64,000 nucleotides of DNA from Halorussus halobius (GCF_004765805.1 NZ_SBIU01000007.1:94354-158353), one strand, 5' to 3'. Positions 34,154-45,200 are shown, counted from the first letter of the stretch. Notes: generated by a model from the letters alone, not told the origin. Numbers and translations are program-made.

Positions 34154-34453
34154 ATGTGCAAATGTATCATGGCACAAGCCAGTCCCCGCAGTACCCCCCG
34201 TGAAACTGATACGGACGAGCGGTCCTCCGTGTCAGTTGAAGCGTGGTTGGAGGCGGTCAGTAGAGAACTGGATCCCGCCGAGTGTGAGGACCTCTCCGAA
34301 CTCGGCATCTACTCGATCCACGAACACAGCAGCGCCCGCACGATCACCCTTCCTGAGGATGCGGACGAGTTCGAGGACGCGACGACGGTAAAGCAGTACT
34401 ATTTCGAGGGCGAGGATTGCCCGCTTCTCATCGTTGCTCCGCTGCAGGTCTAA
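34154..34453 (+). CDS. small acidic protein, unknown
   Basis: The protein has 99 residues. Cys2 and Cys4 lie at the N-terminus if the ATG at 34154 is used; a start at 34169 (MAQAS) would drop them. The C-terminal part (SARTITLPEDADEF and PLLIVAPLQV) suggests a small beta-rich fold. There is a TATTTAG at 34131. I do not recognise a family. Confidence 0.6.
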   Translation: MCKCIMAQASPRSTPRETDTDERSSVSVEAWLEAVSRELDPAECEDLSELGIYSIHEHSSARTITLPEDADEFEDATTVKQYYFEGEDCPLLIVAPLQV

Positions 34454-34473
34454 GTCGCCCTGTGGGTCGCAGA

Positions 34474-34677
34474 TCAGCAGTCGGTGTCATCTTCTTTGTG
34501 GTCGGAATAGAACTGGATGAGGTACTGGAATCGGCCTGTATCACTCGTGAATGAGTCGAGTTCTTCCTGTAACCACTCGTATTTGTCCTGCGGGATTCGC
34601 ATATTGATTCGGGCCACATCGTCGCTAACATCCGAGTCGGAGTTGCTGGCGCTGGTTGCTGTGTCCGCGTCTGACAT
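34474..34677 (-). CDS. ribbon-helix-helix-like small regulator
   Basis: The protein has 67 residues from the ATG ending at 34677. An acidic Ser/Asp-rich start leads to ARINMRIPQDKYEWLQEELDSF, where a beta strand with alternating residues (INMRI) is followed by a helix, the arrangement of RHH DNA-binding proteins. It is the only minus-strand gene next to the transfer cluster, and its promoter faces the first transfer gene at 34817, so it is a candidate repressor of that cluster. Confidence 0.6.
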   Translation of the reverse strand: MSDADTATSASNSDSDVSDDVARINMRIPQDKYEWLQEELDSFTSDTGRFQYLIQFYSDHKEDDTDC

Positions 34678-34816
34678 TAGTTCGACCCAGGCTATGCGGT
34701 CGCATATATCCCAGTAGAATGAGAACTTCTCTAGAGAACTTGGAGAACTTTGAAGATCTACAAATTCATTCAAATTTTCTGACCTCTTTTGGTCGTGCTA
34801 TCCTTTCCCACAAACG

Positions 34817-35239
34817 ATGTGTGCTAAGGTCCCCTCCGGCGAGACGCCGGCCAGTACTGAGGAATCGACGTCCGTCATTCGGATCATCCACAGGTCCATC
34901 GGCCCGATTCTGCTGGCGCTCCTCCCGCTGATCCTGTTCGTGGGGACGGCGGCCGCACAGTCGGATCCGGGGAGCGCATTCTGCGACTCGAACATGGCCG
35001 ACACCATCCAGAACATCTTCACCATCATCCAGTTCGGTGGGCCGCTCATCGGCGGCGTCCTCGCGCTCGGCGCGACGGTGGCGATCCCGTTCACCCGTCG
35101 CTCGGACTGGAAGAAGGAGATGAAATCTGTCCGGAATCAGGGCCTGCTCTGGGGCGTGATCGTCGCCCCCCTCGGGACGGAGATCGTCCAGTTCATCCTG
35201 AACAACATCGTGGTCGGTGGCACGAGTTGTGGATTCTAA
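34817..35239 (+). CDS. pilin-like membrane protein (VirB2/TrbC-like)
   Basis: The protein has 140 residues. An N-terminal segment with a hydrophobic helix ends in AAAQ at residues 45-48, a plausible cleavage site. Two further hydrophobic helices (about 68-90 and 108-130) are separated by a basic loop (RRSDWKKEMK). The layout of a signal sequence plus two helices is that of VirB2/TrbC pilins. Cys residues at 56 and near the C-terminus could form a disulfide. It is first in the co-directional transfer cluster and overlaps the next gene. The assignment rests on topology and position. Confidence 0.6.
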   Translation: MCAKVPSGETPASTEESTSVIRIIHRSIGPILLALLPLILFVGTAAAQSDPGSAFCDSNMADTIQNIFTIIQFGGPLIGGVLALGATVAIPFTRRSDWKKEMKSVRNQGLLWGVIVAPLGTEIVQFILNNIVVGGTSCGF

Positions 35240-36920
35240 CCACGCACCAGGATTCGCACTCGTCATGTCCGCCGTCCTCGTCGCATCGACAGCCGCCGTT
35301 CCAGTGGGCGCCCATCCCCCGAATAGTACTGACCACGGCGTTCCGGAGGAGACCTTTCACAAACTGTGGTCGGGGGATCAAGACGGTGCGACCGACGGTG
35401 CGAATCTGAGTAACGGGTCGGCGGTCGAGCAGCTTGGCGAGGGGACCGATGTCCCGTTCGATTCGCCCCCGCGTGCAGTTGAGCGATGGAACCGTGGCGA
35501 CCACTCGGAGTTCCCGGCGACCAACAGCTCCGTGTCGATCCATCCACCAGATGCGGACCTCACCAGCGACCAGTTCATCAAGGAAGCCTATACTGAGGTG
35601 TTCGCCGTTCAGCCGTCCACCCGAGCGCGCCTCTCGTCGTCTAGACAGCCGCTTTACGTCGCTCCAGACGGGACGCTCCGCGGGACCGTCGATTACCGGG
35701 TGGCGGTGCCGCCTGACGACACCTCCGGCGATCGACGTGTCTACTGGAGTCTGGAGAGCCATCAGGTTGAGGAGACGAGACTCCTCGTCGACGGCGACGA
35801 GGAGACGACGGCTGGTGGTTCCCACACGCCGGCACTGTCGTACTCCTTGGATGGATACGCCGGCGAGGACCACCAGCTCACGCTCCAGGCGAATATCTCG
35901 GTCCGACTTCGGAAGGAGGTCGAAGTTTGTACCGCTCACAACGACGAAGGCGATTGTACCAACTGGGAGAGTTCCGTTTCATACCCGACCGAGACCGTCA
36001 CGGTAACCGATTCCATCGAGGTCACGAAGTATGACCTCGCGGTATCAGGGTTCATCGCGGAGTATCCGAACGGTGATCTCGGCCTCGTCGTTTACAAGAA
36101 CCAGCCGTGGCTCGGCTACCAGTTGCCCAACGGTGATGTCCGAGGTGTCTGGCGGTTCTACTCAGCCCGAGACAAGGACTGGGATACGCTGGTCTACAGC
36201 TCGGACGACGGACAGCGGACCGCCCACTCACCGCTCCATCCACTCCAGGTGAACGCGTACCCCATCGAGACGGGGCCGACGCCGTCGCCCCGCCGGAACG
36301 TGACGATACTGGATGTGTACGGGACGTCGACGTCGCCGCCGACGCTCCCGTCGAACGTTCACCTGGATGTTCTCACGGAGTCGTACACGGCCAGCTACGG
36401 CATCGCGACGCGGGCCACGACCGACGAACAGCCCGAGACTGTCCGTGCGTGGGGGCTCGTCAGAGGGGTTGAGGCAGAACGGCCCGCCGATGAGTTCGCT
36501 CGAATCCAGATCGACGAGAGCAACCTCTCTCTGGAGGTGGTGAACCAGACCGAAGATACGGTCACCGTCCGGGTGACCCTCCAGAACGCGAACACCGGCG
36601 CACCAATCAATACCGACGAACGGGACGGCTACGTCGTCGTCAACGGGCAGCGGGTGAACACGACCGGGAACGGAACCGTCACGACGACGATTGAACGTTC
36701 CCCTGGCGGTGTGTCGGCCCGATACGAACCCGGCCACTGGTGGCTCAATCCTCCCGGCTATACCGGCGACTCGGATACTGTCCTGCTGCAAGGCTCAGTG
36801 CTCCAGTTGGTGTCGACGCTGTTCCGGATCGGCGTTCCCGTCTCGCTGTTCCTCCTTGCAGTGTTCTTCATCGATCGGATTACAGGGTGGCGTATCTGGC
36901 CCCCGTGGAGGTCACTATAA
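35217..36920 (+). CDS. large surface protein with C-terminal membrane anchor, transfer cluster
   Basis: The protein has 567 residues from a GTG at 35217; a second GTG at 35229 would give an 11-bp overlap with the gene upstream and is equally possible. A signal-like helix lies at residues 13-32, then about 490 residues of beta-rich, Thr/Asp-rich extracellular sequence, then one transmembrane helix near 530-553 and a short WPPWRSL tail. Several NxT/S sites are present. No enzyme motif is visible. The position in the transfer cluster suggests an adhesin or mating-pair component. Confidence 0.7.
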   Translation: MARVVDSNHAPGFALVMSAVLVASTAAVPVGAHPPNSTDHGVPEETFHKLWSGDQDGATDGANLSNGSAVEQLGEGTDVPFDSPPRAVERWNRGDHSEFPATNSSVSIHPPDADLTSDQFIKEAYTEVFAVQPSTRARLSSSRQPLYVAPDGTLRGTVDYRVAVPPDDTSGDRRVYWSLESHQVEETRLLVDGDEETTAGGSHTPALSYSLDGYAGEDHQLTLQANISVRLRKEVEVCTAHNDEGDCTNWESSVSYPTETVTVTDSIEVTKYDLAVSGFIAEYPNGDLGLVVYKNQPWLGYQLPNGDVRGVWRFYSARDKDWDTLVYSSDDGQRTAHSPLHPLQVNAYPIETGPTPSPRRNVTILDVYGTSTSPPTLPSNVHLDVLTESYTASYGIATRATTDEQPETVRAWGLVRGVEAERPADEFARIQIDESNLSLEVVNQTEDTVTVRVTLQNANTGAPINTDERDGYVVVNGQRVNTTGNGTVTTTIERSPGGVSARYEPGHWWLNPPGYTGDSDTVLLQGSVLQLVSTLFRIGVPVSLFLLAVFFIDRITGWRIWPPWRSL

Positions 36921-37822
36921 TGATCAGAGAACATTCAGAATCCCATGACCGGAATTCGGAACGGTGGATTAGTCGACGCCGTCTTTTGGCTTCGTCTGGA
37001 ACAGCCCTGCTTGCAGGAGTAGCAGGGTGTTCCGGAACCGATGGTCCCGGCAACCAGACTGAATCCCCAACAGGTTCGTCCTCTACGTCGCCGTCTACAG
37101 ATTCGGTATTTGAGGAAATCAGCTTCGCGGGACCCAACCTTGTGGTGACGCTGGCTGATGATCACGATGTCGACCAACTCAATCTGATTGGTCCAGATGG
37201 TACTACGTTCGAACAGTCAACCGTTGCACAGGGAGCTACAAGAGTCGAAATACAGATTGTCTTCAAGACTGGTGGGACGTACTCTGCCGGCGAGTACGAG
37301 TTAGTCGCCGTTTCGGGCGAGACATCTGAGTCGATGTCCCTGGAGCTTCGGCCCGATATCCAGATCGTCGATGTCGAACCGGAGTTCGATGAAGATGATG
37401 GCTACAGTAGCGGTCGGCTCTTTGTGACGGTCGAGAACGTCGGTACTGGTCCCTCTTGGGTGTATAATATTGGCTTCCGGAATGCGCCGTATCGGAACGC
37501 ACCTGAGGTAATCGAAGGAGACGGCGTTGCTGATACCACGTTCGAGCGTCCGGAGGCGAGCGAAGAATTCCTCAGCCCCGGTACTGAACGGGAATTCCTG
37601 AAACAACGGGGTGTTCTCGTCATCGATGACAACGACGATGTCTCATGTGAGAGTGATACTGCAGAATTAACCGTTGTTGTTCAGACCCCACACGGAGATA
37701 TTGAGCAACCGATTCGGGCGGAACTGTCCGGTGGATACCACATCGACGATCAAGGCGCAATCCAACACCCGTGTAAAGACGTCCAGATTGAACTACTGGA
37801 CGGGGGTGGAGACAATGCGTAG
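36920..37822 (+). CDS. Tat lipoprotein of the transfer cluster
   Basis: The protein has 300 residues. The ATG at 36920 shares one base with the upstream stop (TAATG). SRRRLLASSG and a lipobox ending at Cys37 indicate Tat export with a lipid anchor. A Ser/Thr/Pro linker leads to two beta domains. The second (about 155-230) contains FVTVENVGTGPSWVYNIGFRN, like CARDB/BACON-type adhesion modules. It overlaps the VirB6-like gene by 8 bp. It may be a surface subunit of the transfer machine, comparable in position only to VirB7-type lipoproteins. Confidence 0.7.
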   Translation: MIREHSESHDRNSERWISRRRLLASSGTALLAGVAGCSGTDGPGNQTESPTGSSSTSPSTDSVFEEISFAGPNLVVTLADDHDVDQLNLIGPDGTTFEQSTVAQGATRVEIQIVFKTGGTYSAGEYELVAVSGETSESMSLELRPDIQIVDVEPEFDEDDGYSSGRLFVTVENVGTGPSWVYNIGFRNAPYRNAPEVIEGDGVADTTFERPEASEEFLSPGTEREFLKQRGVLVIDDNDDVSCESDTAELTVVVQTPHGDIEQPIRAELSGGYHIDDQGAIQHPCKDVQIELLDGGGDNA

Positions 37823-39188
37823 TCCCGTCCGATTCCTAGTTCGCTCTATCTTCGTCTTTTTCGGGCTACTGACTACGGGCACTGCTCCGGTTTTAGCTCA
37901 AAGTGACGGAGGCAGCGATGGAGGTGCTCTTGGAGACATTATCATCAGCGCTATCCAAGAACTCCTTGAGATACTCTTCAGCCCTATAGAGACCGTCATA
38001 GAGAATCACGGTGATGCAGTCTTGCGGACAGTGGTGGGTACTCCCCATCCAGATTCGGTGTTCAATCAGCCGACGAACGCAGCGTGGCCCGGAATTTATG
38101 ACTACTACTGGGAGATGATTATCCCGCTTTCGCTATCGCTGTACGGCCTCTCGATTGGAATCGTCATTTTCCTTGAATCGACGAGCCACTTGTTCAACGG
38201 ATACCATCGCTCGAAGCTCAAGAAACGCGCCTTCGCTGGACTGCTCGGTATCTTGTCGTGGTGGTGGATCTCAGCGCTATCGTTGCGGTTTATGGATGCA
38301 TTGGCTGGGTTCCTCGTCCCCTCGGTGTCAGAAATCTCGCTATTCCAGACGCTGTCGTTCACTGGGATGGGCGTGCTCGGCACGGTCGTCGCTCTCTCAA
38401 CGAATTTGCTCCTATTCGTGTTGATCGGCCTGATTTACCTAGCGAGACAACTGGCACTCTACCTATTTGTGTTCCTGATGCCACTACTCATTGTATTCTG
38501 GATCCCTGGCGTCGGGCCGTTCGCCCTAGTCTCGAAATTCATGAAGAAGTTGGCCGGGTTCTACGTCCCTTTCCTGTTTATGACGGTTCCAGTTGCTCTC
38601 CTGTTCCGTCTCGGGGACATCTTGGGGACGAGCTTCGGCCCCTCAGCCGGTGAGTTCGGGGCTTGGTTGACGGCACTCGTTATCCCGCTTCTCGCCGTTG
38701 CCTCTCCGTTTGTTTTGTTCTGGCAGGCCGGGGCGTTGTTCTTCATCGCCGACAGGGCGGCCAGGCATATGTCTGCTGAGAAGGCCCGTAGTCGGTTGTC
38801 TAGAGGGCGTGAACAAGTCCAATCGGCCAAACAGGGTGGGAGAAACTTCGTTCGAGGAGTGCGCGATGAGCCCGCAGTCAAGAGCGGTGGCCAATACGTC
38901 TTGAACTCTGGTGATTCGAGAGCCCACTCTACCGGCCAACGACTCAATACGACTGGCTCTCGCCTCCGTGAAGCGATCACCGACGGCAGCGGTGGAGGGG
39001 GAGGAAACAGCGGAGGCGGAAACCTCGGCGGCGGAAATGATGATTCTACGGCCGGCTCCACCACCAGCGAGGATAGTAGTGGGAACGACGGAGGCGAGGA
39101 ATTCGATCGAGACGATGCGTTCCGGGACCCCCAGACTCGGAACCGGAATCCAGATTCAGCAGATGACCCGCCACGCTATATCCACTAA
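37815..39188 (+). CDS. VirB6/TrbL-like polytopic channel protein
   Basis: The protein has 457 residues from the ATG at 37815, which follows a strong GGGGGTGGAG ribosome-binding stretch. The N-terminus is a signal-like helix ending in VLAQS. About seven to eight transmembrane helices follow (about 95-320), including a long hydrophobic region with AFAGLLGILSWWWISALSL. The C-terminal 130 residues are polar and Gly/Ser-rich. This is the layout of VirB6/TrbL inner-membrane proteins of type IV secretion systems. Sequence similarity is not conserved enough for proof, so the call rests on topology and location. Confidence 0.7.
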   Translation: MRSPVRFLVRSIFVFFGLLTTGTAPVLAQSDGGSDGGALGDIIISAIQELLEILFSPIETVIENHGDAVLRTVVGTPHPDSVFNQPTNAAWPGIYDYYWEMIIPLSLSLYGLSIGIVIFLESTSHLFNGYHRSKLKKRAFAGLLGILSWWWISALSLRFMDALAGFLVPSVSEISLFQTLSFTGMGVLGTVVALSTNLLLFVLIGLIYLARQLALYLFVFLMPLLIVFWIPGVGPFALVSKFMKKLAGFYVPFLFMTVPVALLFRLGDILGTSFGPSAGEFGAWLTALVIPLLAVASPFVLFWQAGALFFIADRAARHMSAEKARSRLSRGREQVQSAKQGGRNFVRGVRDEPAVKSGGQYVLNSGDSRAHSTGQRLNTTGSRLREAITDGSGGGGGNSGGGNLGGGNDDSTAGSTTSEDSSGNDGGEEFDRDDAFRDPQTRNRNPDSADDPPRYIH

Positions 39189-39194
39189 CAACCC

Positions 39195-40208
39195 ATGAGC
39201 TCCGCAACTGACCCCGCGAAACGAATTCCGAAGTCACTCGGTACCGACACCCAGTTCCTCGGGAAGTACTCGCTGACGGACCTCGCCGTCGCCGGTCTTC
39301 CCGGTGTACTGGTAGTCCTGGTGACGCAGGTCGTTATCCCACCGTCACTCACCGTTCGTGGCATTCCGGTGTCCGCCCTCACGATCCCCCTCGCAGCGAT
39401 TGCGATCGCCTTCGGTGGGCTGTTCGTCTACCTCACGCCCGGCTACACCAACAGTCTCGACTGGCTCGGTCTGTTCGTGAACTTCCACCGCAGCGAGACG
39501 GAGATCGCCCACGAGGAGGCGAAGGAGTACACTCACGTCGAGCGCGTCTACCCGCGACAAGACGCCATCGAGCGGACGGACCGGGCTCTTGTCGGAGCCG
39601 TTCAGGTGTCGCCACCGACGATGGCGCTCGCGACCGACGAGGAGTGGGCCCAGAAGGCGGAGGCCTTCCAGGACTTCGTCAATACGACCGTCGAGTTCCC
39701 GATCCAGATTTACTCGACGACGCAGGCGTTCCCCGCCGACGAGTACGTCGGGCGGTACGAAGACCGGTTGAGCGACCCGGACGTCAAATCGAACGAGAAA
39801 CTCCAGGCGCTCATCGAACACTACGTCGACTGGTACGACCGGGAGCTGGCGCAGCGTCAGATGACCATTCGCGACCACTACGTCCTGATTCCGGTACGAC
39901 CTGAGGAGGTCCGATACGAACGGGCCAGCCTCCTCGAAAAGCTCGCTAGGATCCCCGTACTGGGCATCCTCATCCAGATTGTCACGGCGCCGCCGGAGGA
40001 GGAAGAGCGAGCCGCGATGCTCGAGGAACTGGACGAGCGGCGCCGGCGGGTCGAGCGCGGCCTCCGCGGCATCGAGGGGTGTGACACGCGCCCCGTTGAT
40101 GCGGCCGAACTCACCCGCCTCATCGCGGAATACTGGACCGGCACGGAAATCGAGTACGGCGACCCCGAACAGGTGCTTCGAACGTCCCCCGTCATCAACA
40201 AGTCATGA
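39195..40208 (+). CDS. VirB3/PrgI-like membrane protein of the transfer system
   Basis: The protein has 337 residues. Two transmembrane helices at about 31-52 and 62-85 follow a short tail (GTDTQFLGKYSLTDL), as in PrgI/VirB3 proteins. The rest (about 100-330) is a large cytoplasmic domain with paired helices, resembling the N-terminal domain of VirB4/TraC-type ATPases. It thus looks like a VirB3-VirB4 N-domain fusion. Its stop overlaps the ATG of the VirB4-like ATPase gene (40205-40208), so the two products are made together and probably form one complex. Confidence 0.75.
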   Translation: MSSATDPAKRIPKSLGTDTQFLGKYSLTDLAVAGLPGVLVVLVTQVVIPPSLTVRGIPVSALTIPLAAIAIAFGGLFVYLTPGYTNSLDWLGLFVNFHRSETEIAHEEAKEYTHVERVYPRQDAIERTDRALVGAVQVSPPTMALATDEEWAQKAEAFQDFVNTTVEFPIQIYSTTQAFPADEYVGRYEDRLSDPDVKSNEKLQALIEHYVDWYDRELAQRQMTIRDHYVLIPVRPEEVRYERASLLEKLARIPVLGILIQIVTAPPEEEERAAMLEELDERRRRVERGLRGIEGCDTRPVDAAELTRLIAEYWTGTEIEYGDPEQVLRTSPVINKS

Positions 40209-42289
40209 TTGGAAACCTGCTGCCCTTCACCGGCTCGGATAGTTCAGAAACTGACGACGAGGCGACCGCAGACGAGGCCCCCGACGAAGAGGGGGAAGAT
40301 GCTGAATCACAGTTTACCGTGGACTACGAGGCCGACGGTGAGGCAGTCGACGGCATCCCCGAGATCCATCAGACCGTCGTCTCGCCGTCGAGTATCGAGC
40401 GAACGCCCAGCGCCCTCCGGACTGACACCCAGTGGGCGCAGAGTCTGTGGGTCGGTGAGTATCCCGATGCTCCGATGGATGGCTTCCTCGAAAAACTGTA
40501 CGCGGCCGCCGAGACCCAACAGACAGATGTCAGCATCCACATCGATCCTCGTGATACGCGAGAGACGTTGGATTCGCTGGAGAACAAGATCGAGGACCTC
40601 GAAGCCGACTACGAGTACCTGACCGAGAAGCATCGTGCGAGCGCCCGGGGCGTCGAGAAAGACCTCGAGGACCACCAGGAGATGTACGACGTCCTTCGGA
40701 ACACGACGATGCAGGCGTTCGACGTCTCGATGTATCTCACGGTCAGGGGCAACGATCGCGAGAACATCGACGCCGAGTCGGTGTCGACGACAGCCCGACA
40801 AGCGCCTGCGAATCTGACGCCGGTGACGCCCCGGTGGTCACAGCTGAAGACGTTCACCTCAGCGAGCCCGATCGCCCTGGATCAGTTCAACGAGACGCTC
40901 GACAGCAAGACGCCGATGCTCGGCGGGGCAGTCGGCGCGATGTTCCCCTTCGTTTCCGGTGCGTTTGCGGAACCCGGTATCGAATACGGGACGTACGCGC
41001 TGAATTCGAGTCCACTCATCCTCGACCGATTCAAACGGCAAACCGGCTACTGTATGATGGTTATCGGCCGGCTCGGCGCAGGCAAATCCTTCGCGACGAA
41101 GCTCCGGCTCGTGCGGCGGGCGATGTTCGACGAGGATACGGTCGTCATTATGCTCGACCCGATGCGGGGGTTCGCCGGCGTCAACGAGGCGCTCGATGGC
41201 GAGCGGATCACGGTCGGTGGCCGGCGGGGGCTGAACCCGCTGGAAATCAAACCGACGCCCGACCACGTCCTGCAGGAGGTCGACGACATCGACCCGTGGG
41301 GCGAGCAGATCAACTGGGTGATGACCTTCTTCGCGACGTTCTTCGAGCACGTCGCAGACCATCCACTCGGCGAGCGCAACCAGACGCTCCGGCGGGCCGT
41401 CCAAGAAGCCTACGAGAAGCGCGGGATCACCCGCGATCCAGAGACGCACACCCGGGACTCGCCCACCATCCACGACGTCATCACGGTCCTCGAAGAGATG
41501 GTCGAAGACCCCGAGGAGTACGGCTACGTCACGGATGGGGAGCAGGAAGCCGTCCAGTCCGATGCTCAGTCGCTACTCAAGGACCTCCGACCGTCATTCC
41601 GCGAGGGCGGTGAACTCGAGAATCTGGCTCGCCCCTCCGAGTTCGACCTCGATTCGAAGGTCATCTACCTCGATCTCCACCAGGAGGAGGGGACCCGTGG
41701 CCGGGCGGAGACCAGCCTGATGATGCAGGTGCTGTTCAACAGCGTCTACGAGCGGGTCAAACAGACCGACAAGCGCGTCGTCTTCTGTATCGACGAGGCG
41801 CACTACCTGATGAACGACGCCGTCTCGTTGGACTTCCTGGAGACAGCCGTCCGGCACAGCCGCCACTTCGATCTGAGCCTCGAATTCATCACGCAAACGG
41901 GGGGTGAATTCGCGCTGACGCCGGAGGCACGCACCATCGCGAACCTCTGTTCGTTGACCGTCCTCCACCGCGTCAATGAGGAGAAAGAGAAGATCGCCAA
42001 GTGGTTCGACCTCAGCGAGCGGCAGGTGAACTGGGTTACCTCCGCGAAGGCCGGGGAAGACGAGGACGGCTACTCTGAGGCGCTCGTCGGTATCGACCAG
42101 GAGGGATGGTTCCCACTCCGAATTCGGGCAAGTGACTACGAGGCTCACGTTATCGACGGCGGCGCTGCGGACGTGGCCGAGCTTGAACCCGAGCCGACGA
42201 CGAGCGTGACGAATCCAGATAGCCGACCCGCCGGAACGCGTGCCGACGGCGGTGAACCAACTAGCACTACCACTCAGGAGGATGACTGA
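40205..42289 (+). CDS. VirB4/TraC-like transfer ATPase
   Basis: The protein has 694 residues. The Walker A motif GRLGAGKSFATK is near residue 290-300, Walker B VVFCIDEAHYLMND near 525-538, and a sensor-like FITQTGGE near 560. The N-terminal 200 residues form the substrate-binding part of VirB4-type hexameric ATPases, and the acidic first 40 residues are haloarchaeal. VirB4 powers pilus assembly and substrate transfer. The gene overlaps its upstream partner and the next start (42282), confirming an operon. The family assignment is strong. Confidence 0.92.
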   Translation: MIGNLLPFTGSDSSETDDEATADEAPDEEGEDAESQFTVDYEADGEAVDGIPEIHQTVVSPSSIERTPSALRTDTQWAQSLWVGEYPDAPMDGFLEKLYAAAETQQTDVSIHIDPRDTRETLDSLENKIEDLEADYEYLTEKHRASARGVEKDLEDHQEMYDVLRNTTMQAFDVSMYLTVRGNDRENIDAESVSTTARQAPANLTPVTPRWSQLKTFTSASPIALDQFNETLDSKTPMLGGAVGAMFPFVSGAFAEPGIEYGTYALNSSPLILDRFKRQTGYCMMVIGRLGAGKSFATKLRLVRRAMFDEDTVVIMLDPMRGFAGVNEALDGERITVGGRRGLNPLEIKPTPDHVLQEVDDIDPWGEQINWVMTFFATFFEHVADHPLGERNQTLRRAVQEAYEKRGITRDPETHTRDSPTIHDVITVLEEMVEDPEEYGYVTDGEQEAVQSDAQSLLKDLRPSFREGGELENLARPSEFDLDSKVIYLDLHQEEGTRGRAETSLMMQVLFNSVYERVKQTDKRVVFCIDEAHYLMNDAVSLDFLETAVRHSRHFDLSLEFITQTGGEFALTPEARTIANLCSLTVLHRVNEEKEKIAKWFDLSERQVNWVTSAKAGEDEDGYSEALVGIDQEGWFPLRIRASDYEAHVIDGGAADVAELEPEPTTSVTNPDSRPAGTRADGGEPTSTTTQEDD

Positions 42290-45200
42290 ACAGACCCCGT
42301 CAGAAATCCCGTCAGTGGCTAACGGCGACGAGTACATCCGGATCACTCCCTCCCGGAGCGATCTCGCGCCGGAGACCGTAGTCCGTCAACTGGCCGGCCT
42401 CCACGGCCTTGACGCTGGCAACGACGGACTTCTCGCAAGTATCGGTCCCTTCGGCGATCCGCCACCGGTGTTCGAGTTCCTCGCAGTGAGTGAGGGGGCA
42501 GACGAGCCGGTCGAGTTCTATTACGGGGCCGACCGCCGGTTAGATGCCTTCGAAGAACGCCTCCGGACGCTGTATCCTCCGACCGTCACGTTCGAGCGGG
42601 TCACCCTTGACTTGGAAACGAAGCTACTCCCATCGACAGCAGACCCGTCTCAGGACCACAGTGCCGGAGGTGACGATAGCCACGGAATGAACCCCAGGAC
42701 AGCTGAGGAATTCTCCGGAGACCCGAATTCGGATTCAGAGCCCGTGACTCTCTTCGATTCGACGGGGCAGGAACCGGTCGGTGATGGCGGAAGTGTGCTG
42801 TCGGAGAGCACTATGTCGCAGGACGAGGACGAAGTCTTGTTCGAGGCCGATTCGAGTGACGAGTCCACAGCGGCTGGTCCGTCCGACTCCGAACTCGATG
42901 CCGATCACCAGCCGGCTCATACGCAACCGACCGTCGATGAGACGACCCCACTCGGAATCAGTTGGCACGGGCAGGCTACCCGGCGGGAAGACTGGATGAC
43001 GACACTACCCCAATTCACGAATACGGAAGACGACGATGACGATCACGCTCGGGCCCCGCTCGCGTCACTCATCGATCAGCTGACCCGGGCCGAACACCCG
43101 ATCGCGTTCCAGGTACTCTTTCAGCGGAAATCGGACTGGACGCACGAGGCACGAGAGCGCCAGCGGAAGCTCCGTGAAGGCGAAGACCGGGTCGTCGACT
43201 GGTTCTTCGGAGAACTCCTCGGAAACACAGAGAACGAACCACAGAGTCCGTCGAACACCGGGCGACAGCGTCGGTATCTCGACATCGGTGGGCGAGAGCG
43301 GGTCGAGGCTATCGACGAGAAGGAGCCACAGCACACGTTCACGGTGAATATGCGGGCACTTTCGCTCGTGACCTCCGACCGACAACGAGAGCGGGTTGAC
43401 CATCGTCTCGATGATATCGGGTCGGTATTCGATCACCTGAACGGGCCGCACTATCGGCTCCGACCGAAGCGCATCCGCCGTGGGCTTCGAAAGGGGCGGC
43501 GAGCCAAGAAGCACGCCGACCGGGTACTCAACGCTACGTTGGCTACCAAGAGCGACTGGCGGAAGACCCGCCCCGATCTCGTCCTCGGGCCGGCTGAGTT
43601 GGCGAACTTCGTGGTCGTTCCGCCGGCAACTGACCTCACGACCGAGGGCGGGCGGGGGTCCGACGCCGAACCCGAGAGCCGGACGCCCCTGCCACTCCCG
43701 GCGCAGGACCACATGGATGCGTTCACGGACGCCGGGATGGCGATCGGCCGCGGTCTTGGGGAAGACGGTACGCCCACGTCGGAGCCGATGCGGATTCCCC
43801 CGCATCTACTTCCGTTCCACGTCGGCCGGTTCGCGAAGAGCGGCGCCGGCAAATCGGTCGCGCTTGAAAACGACGCCCTCTCGCTGTACGACCAGACGAA
43901 CGGGCCAGTGTTCATCATCGACTCCAAGGGCGGGAATTTCCCCGAGAACTATATGCGGGCTCACGCGAAGCGCTTCGGCACCGACGACCTCGAGGAGAAC
44001 GTCCTCCACTTCTCGGTGCCCGACATCCTGCCTGGCTTCGCGTTCTTCGACATCACGCCGGCATTGGAGGACGGCGTCCGACGCGTCGACGCGATTCAGG
44101 ACAAGGCCGACCACTACGAGGAGCTCATCAAGCTCGTGATGGGGCCGGAGCGGTACGAGGACGCCATCGCCTCGCCGACGCTCATCAAGTACCTCATCAA
44201 GGCGATGTACGACGAGGAGTACGGCCTCGAAAACGGACACTTCCGGCAGGATACAAACTACTTCACCCACGACCAGTTTGAGCAGGCGGTGACCCAGTTC
44301 CACGCCGCCGGGCCACCAGATTCGACACCCGAAGATGCACCGCGAGCCAGCGACCCGCAGGTCGCCGAGAAACTGGAGCGACACCTGCGCTCGAACCCGG
44401 CGACGTTCTCGAACGTCGTGAGCGGCATCAGCAACCGGATGGACTACATCACGCAGGACGCCCATCTCCGGCGGATCTTCAACAATACCGAGTCACAGTT
44501 CGACTTCCGCGACCTCCTCGACGAGGACAAAGTAGTCATCTTCGACCTCGGCGATCTCCGCGACGAGGCCGCCCGTGTGATGACCGGCGTCATTCTGACG
44601 CAGCTCTACGATGCTGTCAAGCGTCGCGACGGCGACGAGCTGGCCCGCAAGCCAGACGACTACGTGGCGAACCTGCTCATCGACGAAGCGTCGTCGGTCG
44701 TCGTCTCTGATACGCTGACGACGCTGCTCGAAAAGGGGCGGGAGTTCCGGCTATCCATCGAACTCGTGACGCAGTTCCCTGAGCAGATGAAGGAGGCCGG
44801 CAACCGCGAGGTCTACCTGAACGTCCTGAACAACATCGGCAGTCCGCTCGTCGGGAAGATCGCCGTCGACGCCGACATCGCCGAGGCACTCTCACACGAG
44901 GCAATGGATCCCGTCGAGTTCAAGAATCGGATCAGTTCCCTCCCGCGTGGCGAGTGGATCGCACAGCTCCCGAGCCCAGAGTTCGGCGAAACCGGCCCCG
45001 ACCCGTTCAGTATCGAACCCCTTCCGATTCCACCCGGTCATCCCGATAGCGAGCAGCCACTGACCGGGACGCAAGAAGAGCGATTCCAAGACGCCTTGGA
45101 CGCCGTCCACGAGCATACCCGCGAGGAGTACGGGGTCGCCGGCGGGACGACCGTGGAGAGCCGTGACGCTGCGACTGACGTCGCTCTGGAGAACGCGGAT

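Noticed and set aside
35193..35939. 248-residue minus-strand frame over the surface protein gene
   Set aside because: It overlaps two transfer genes on the other strand and lacks a domain or ribosome-binding site.
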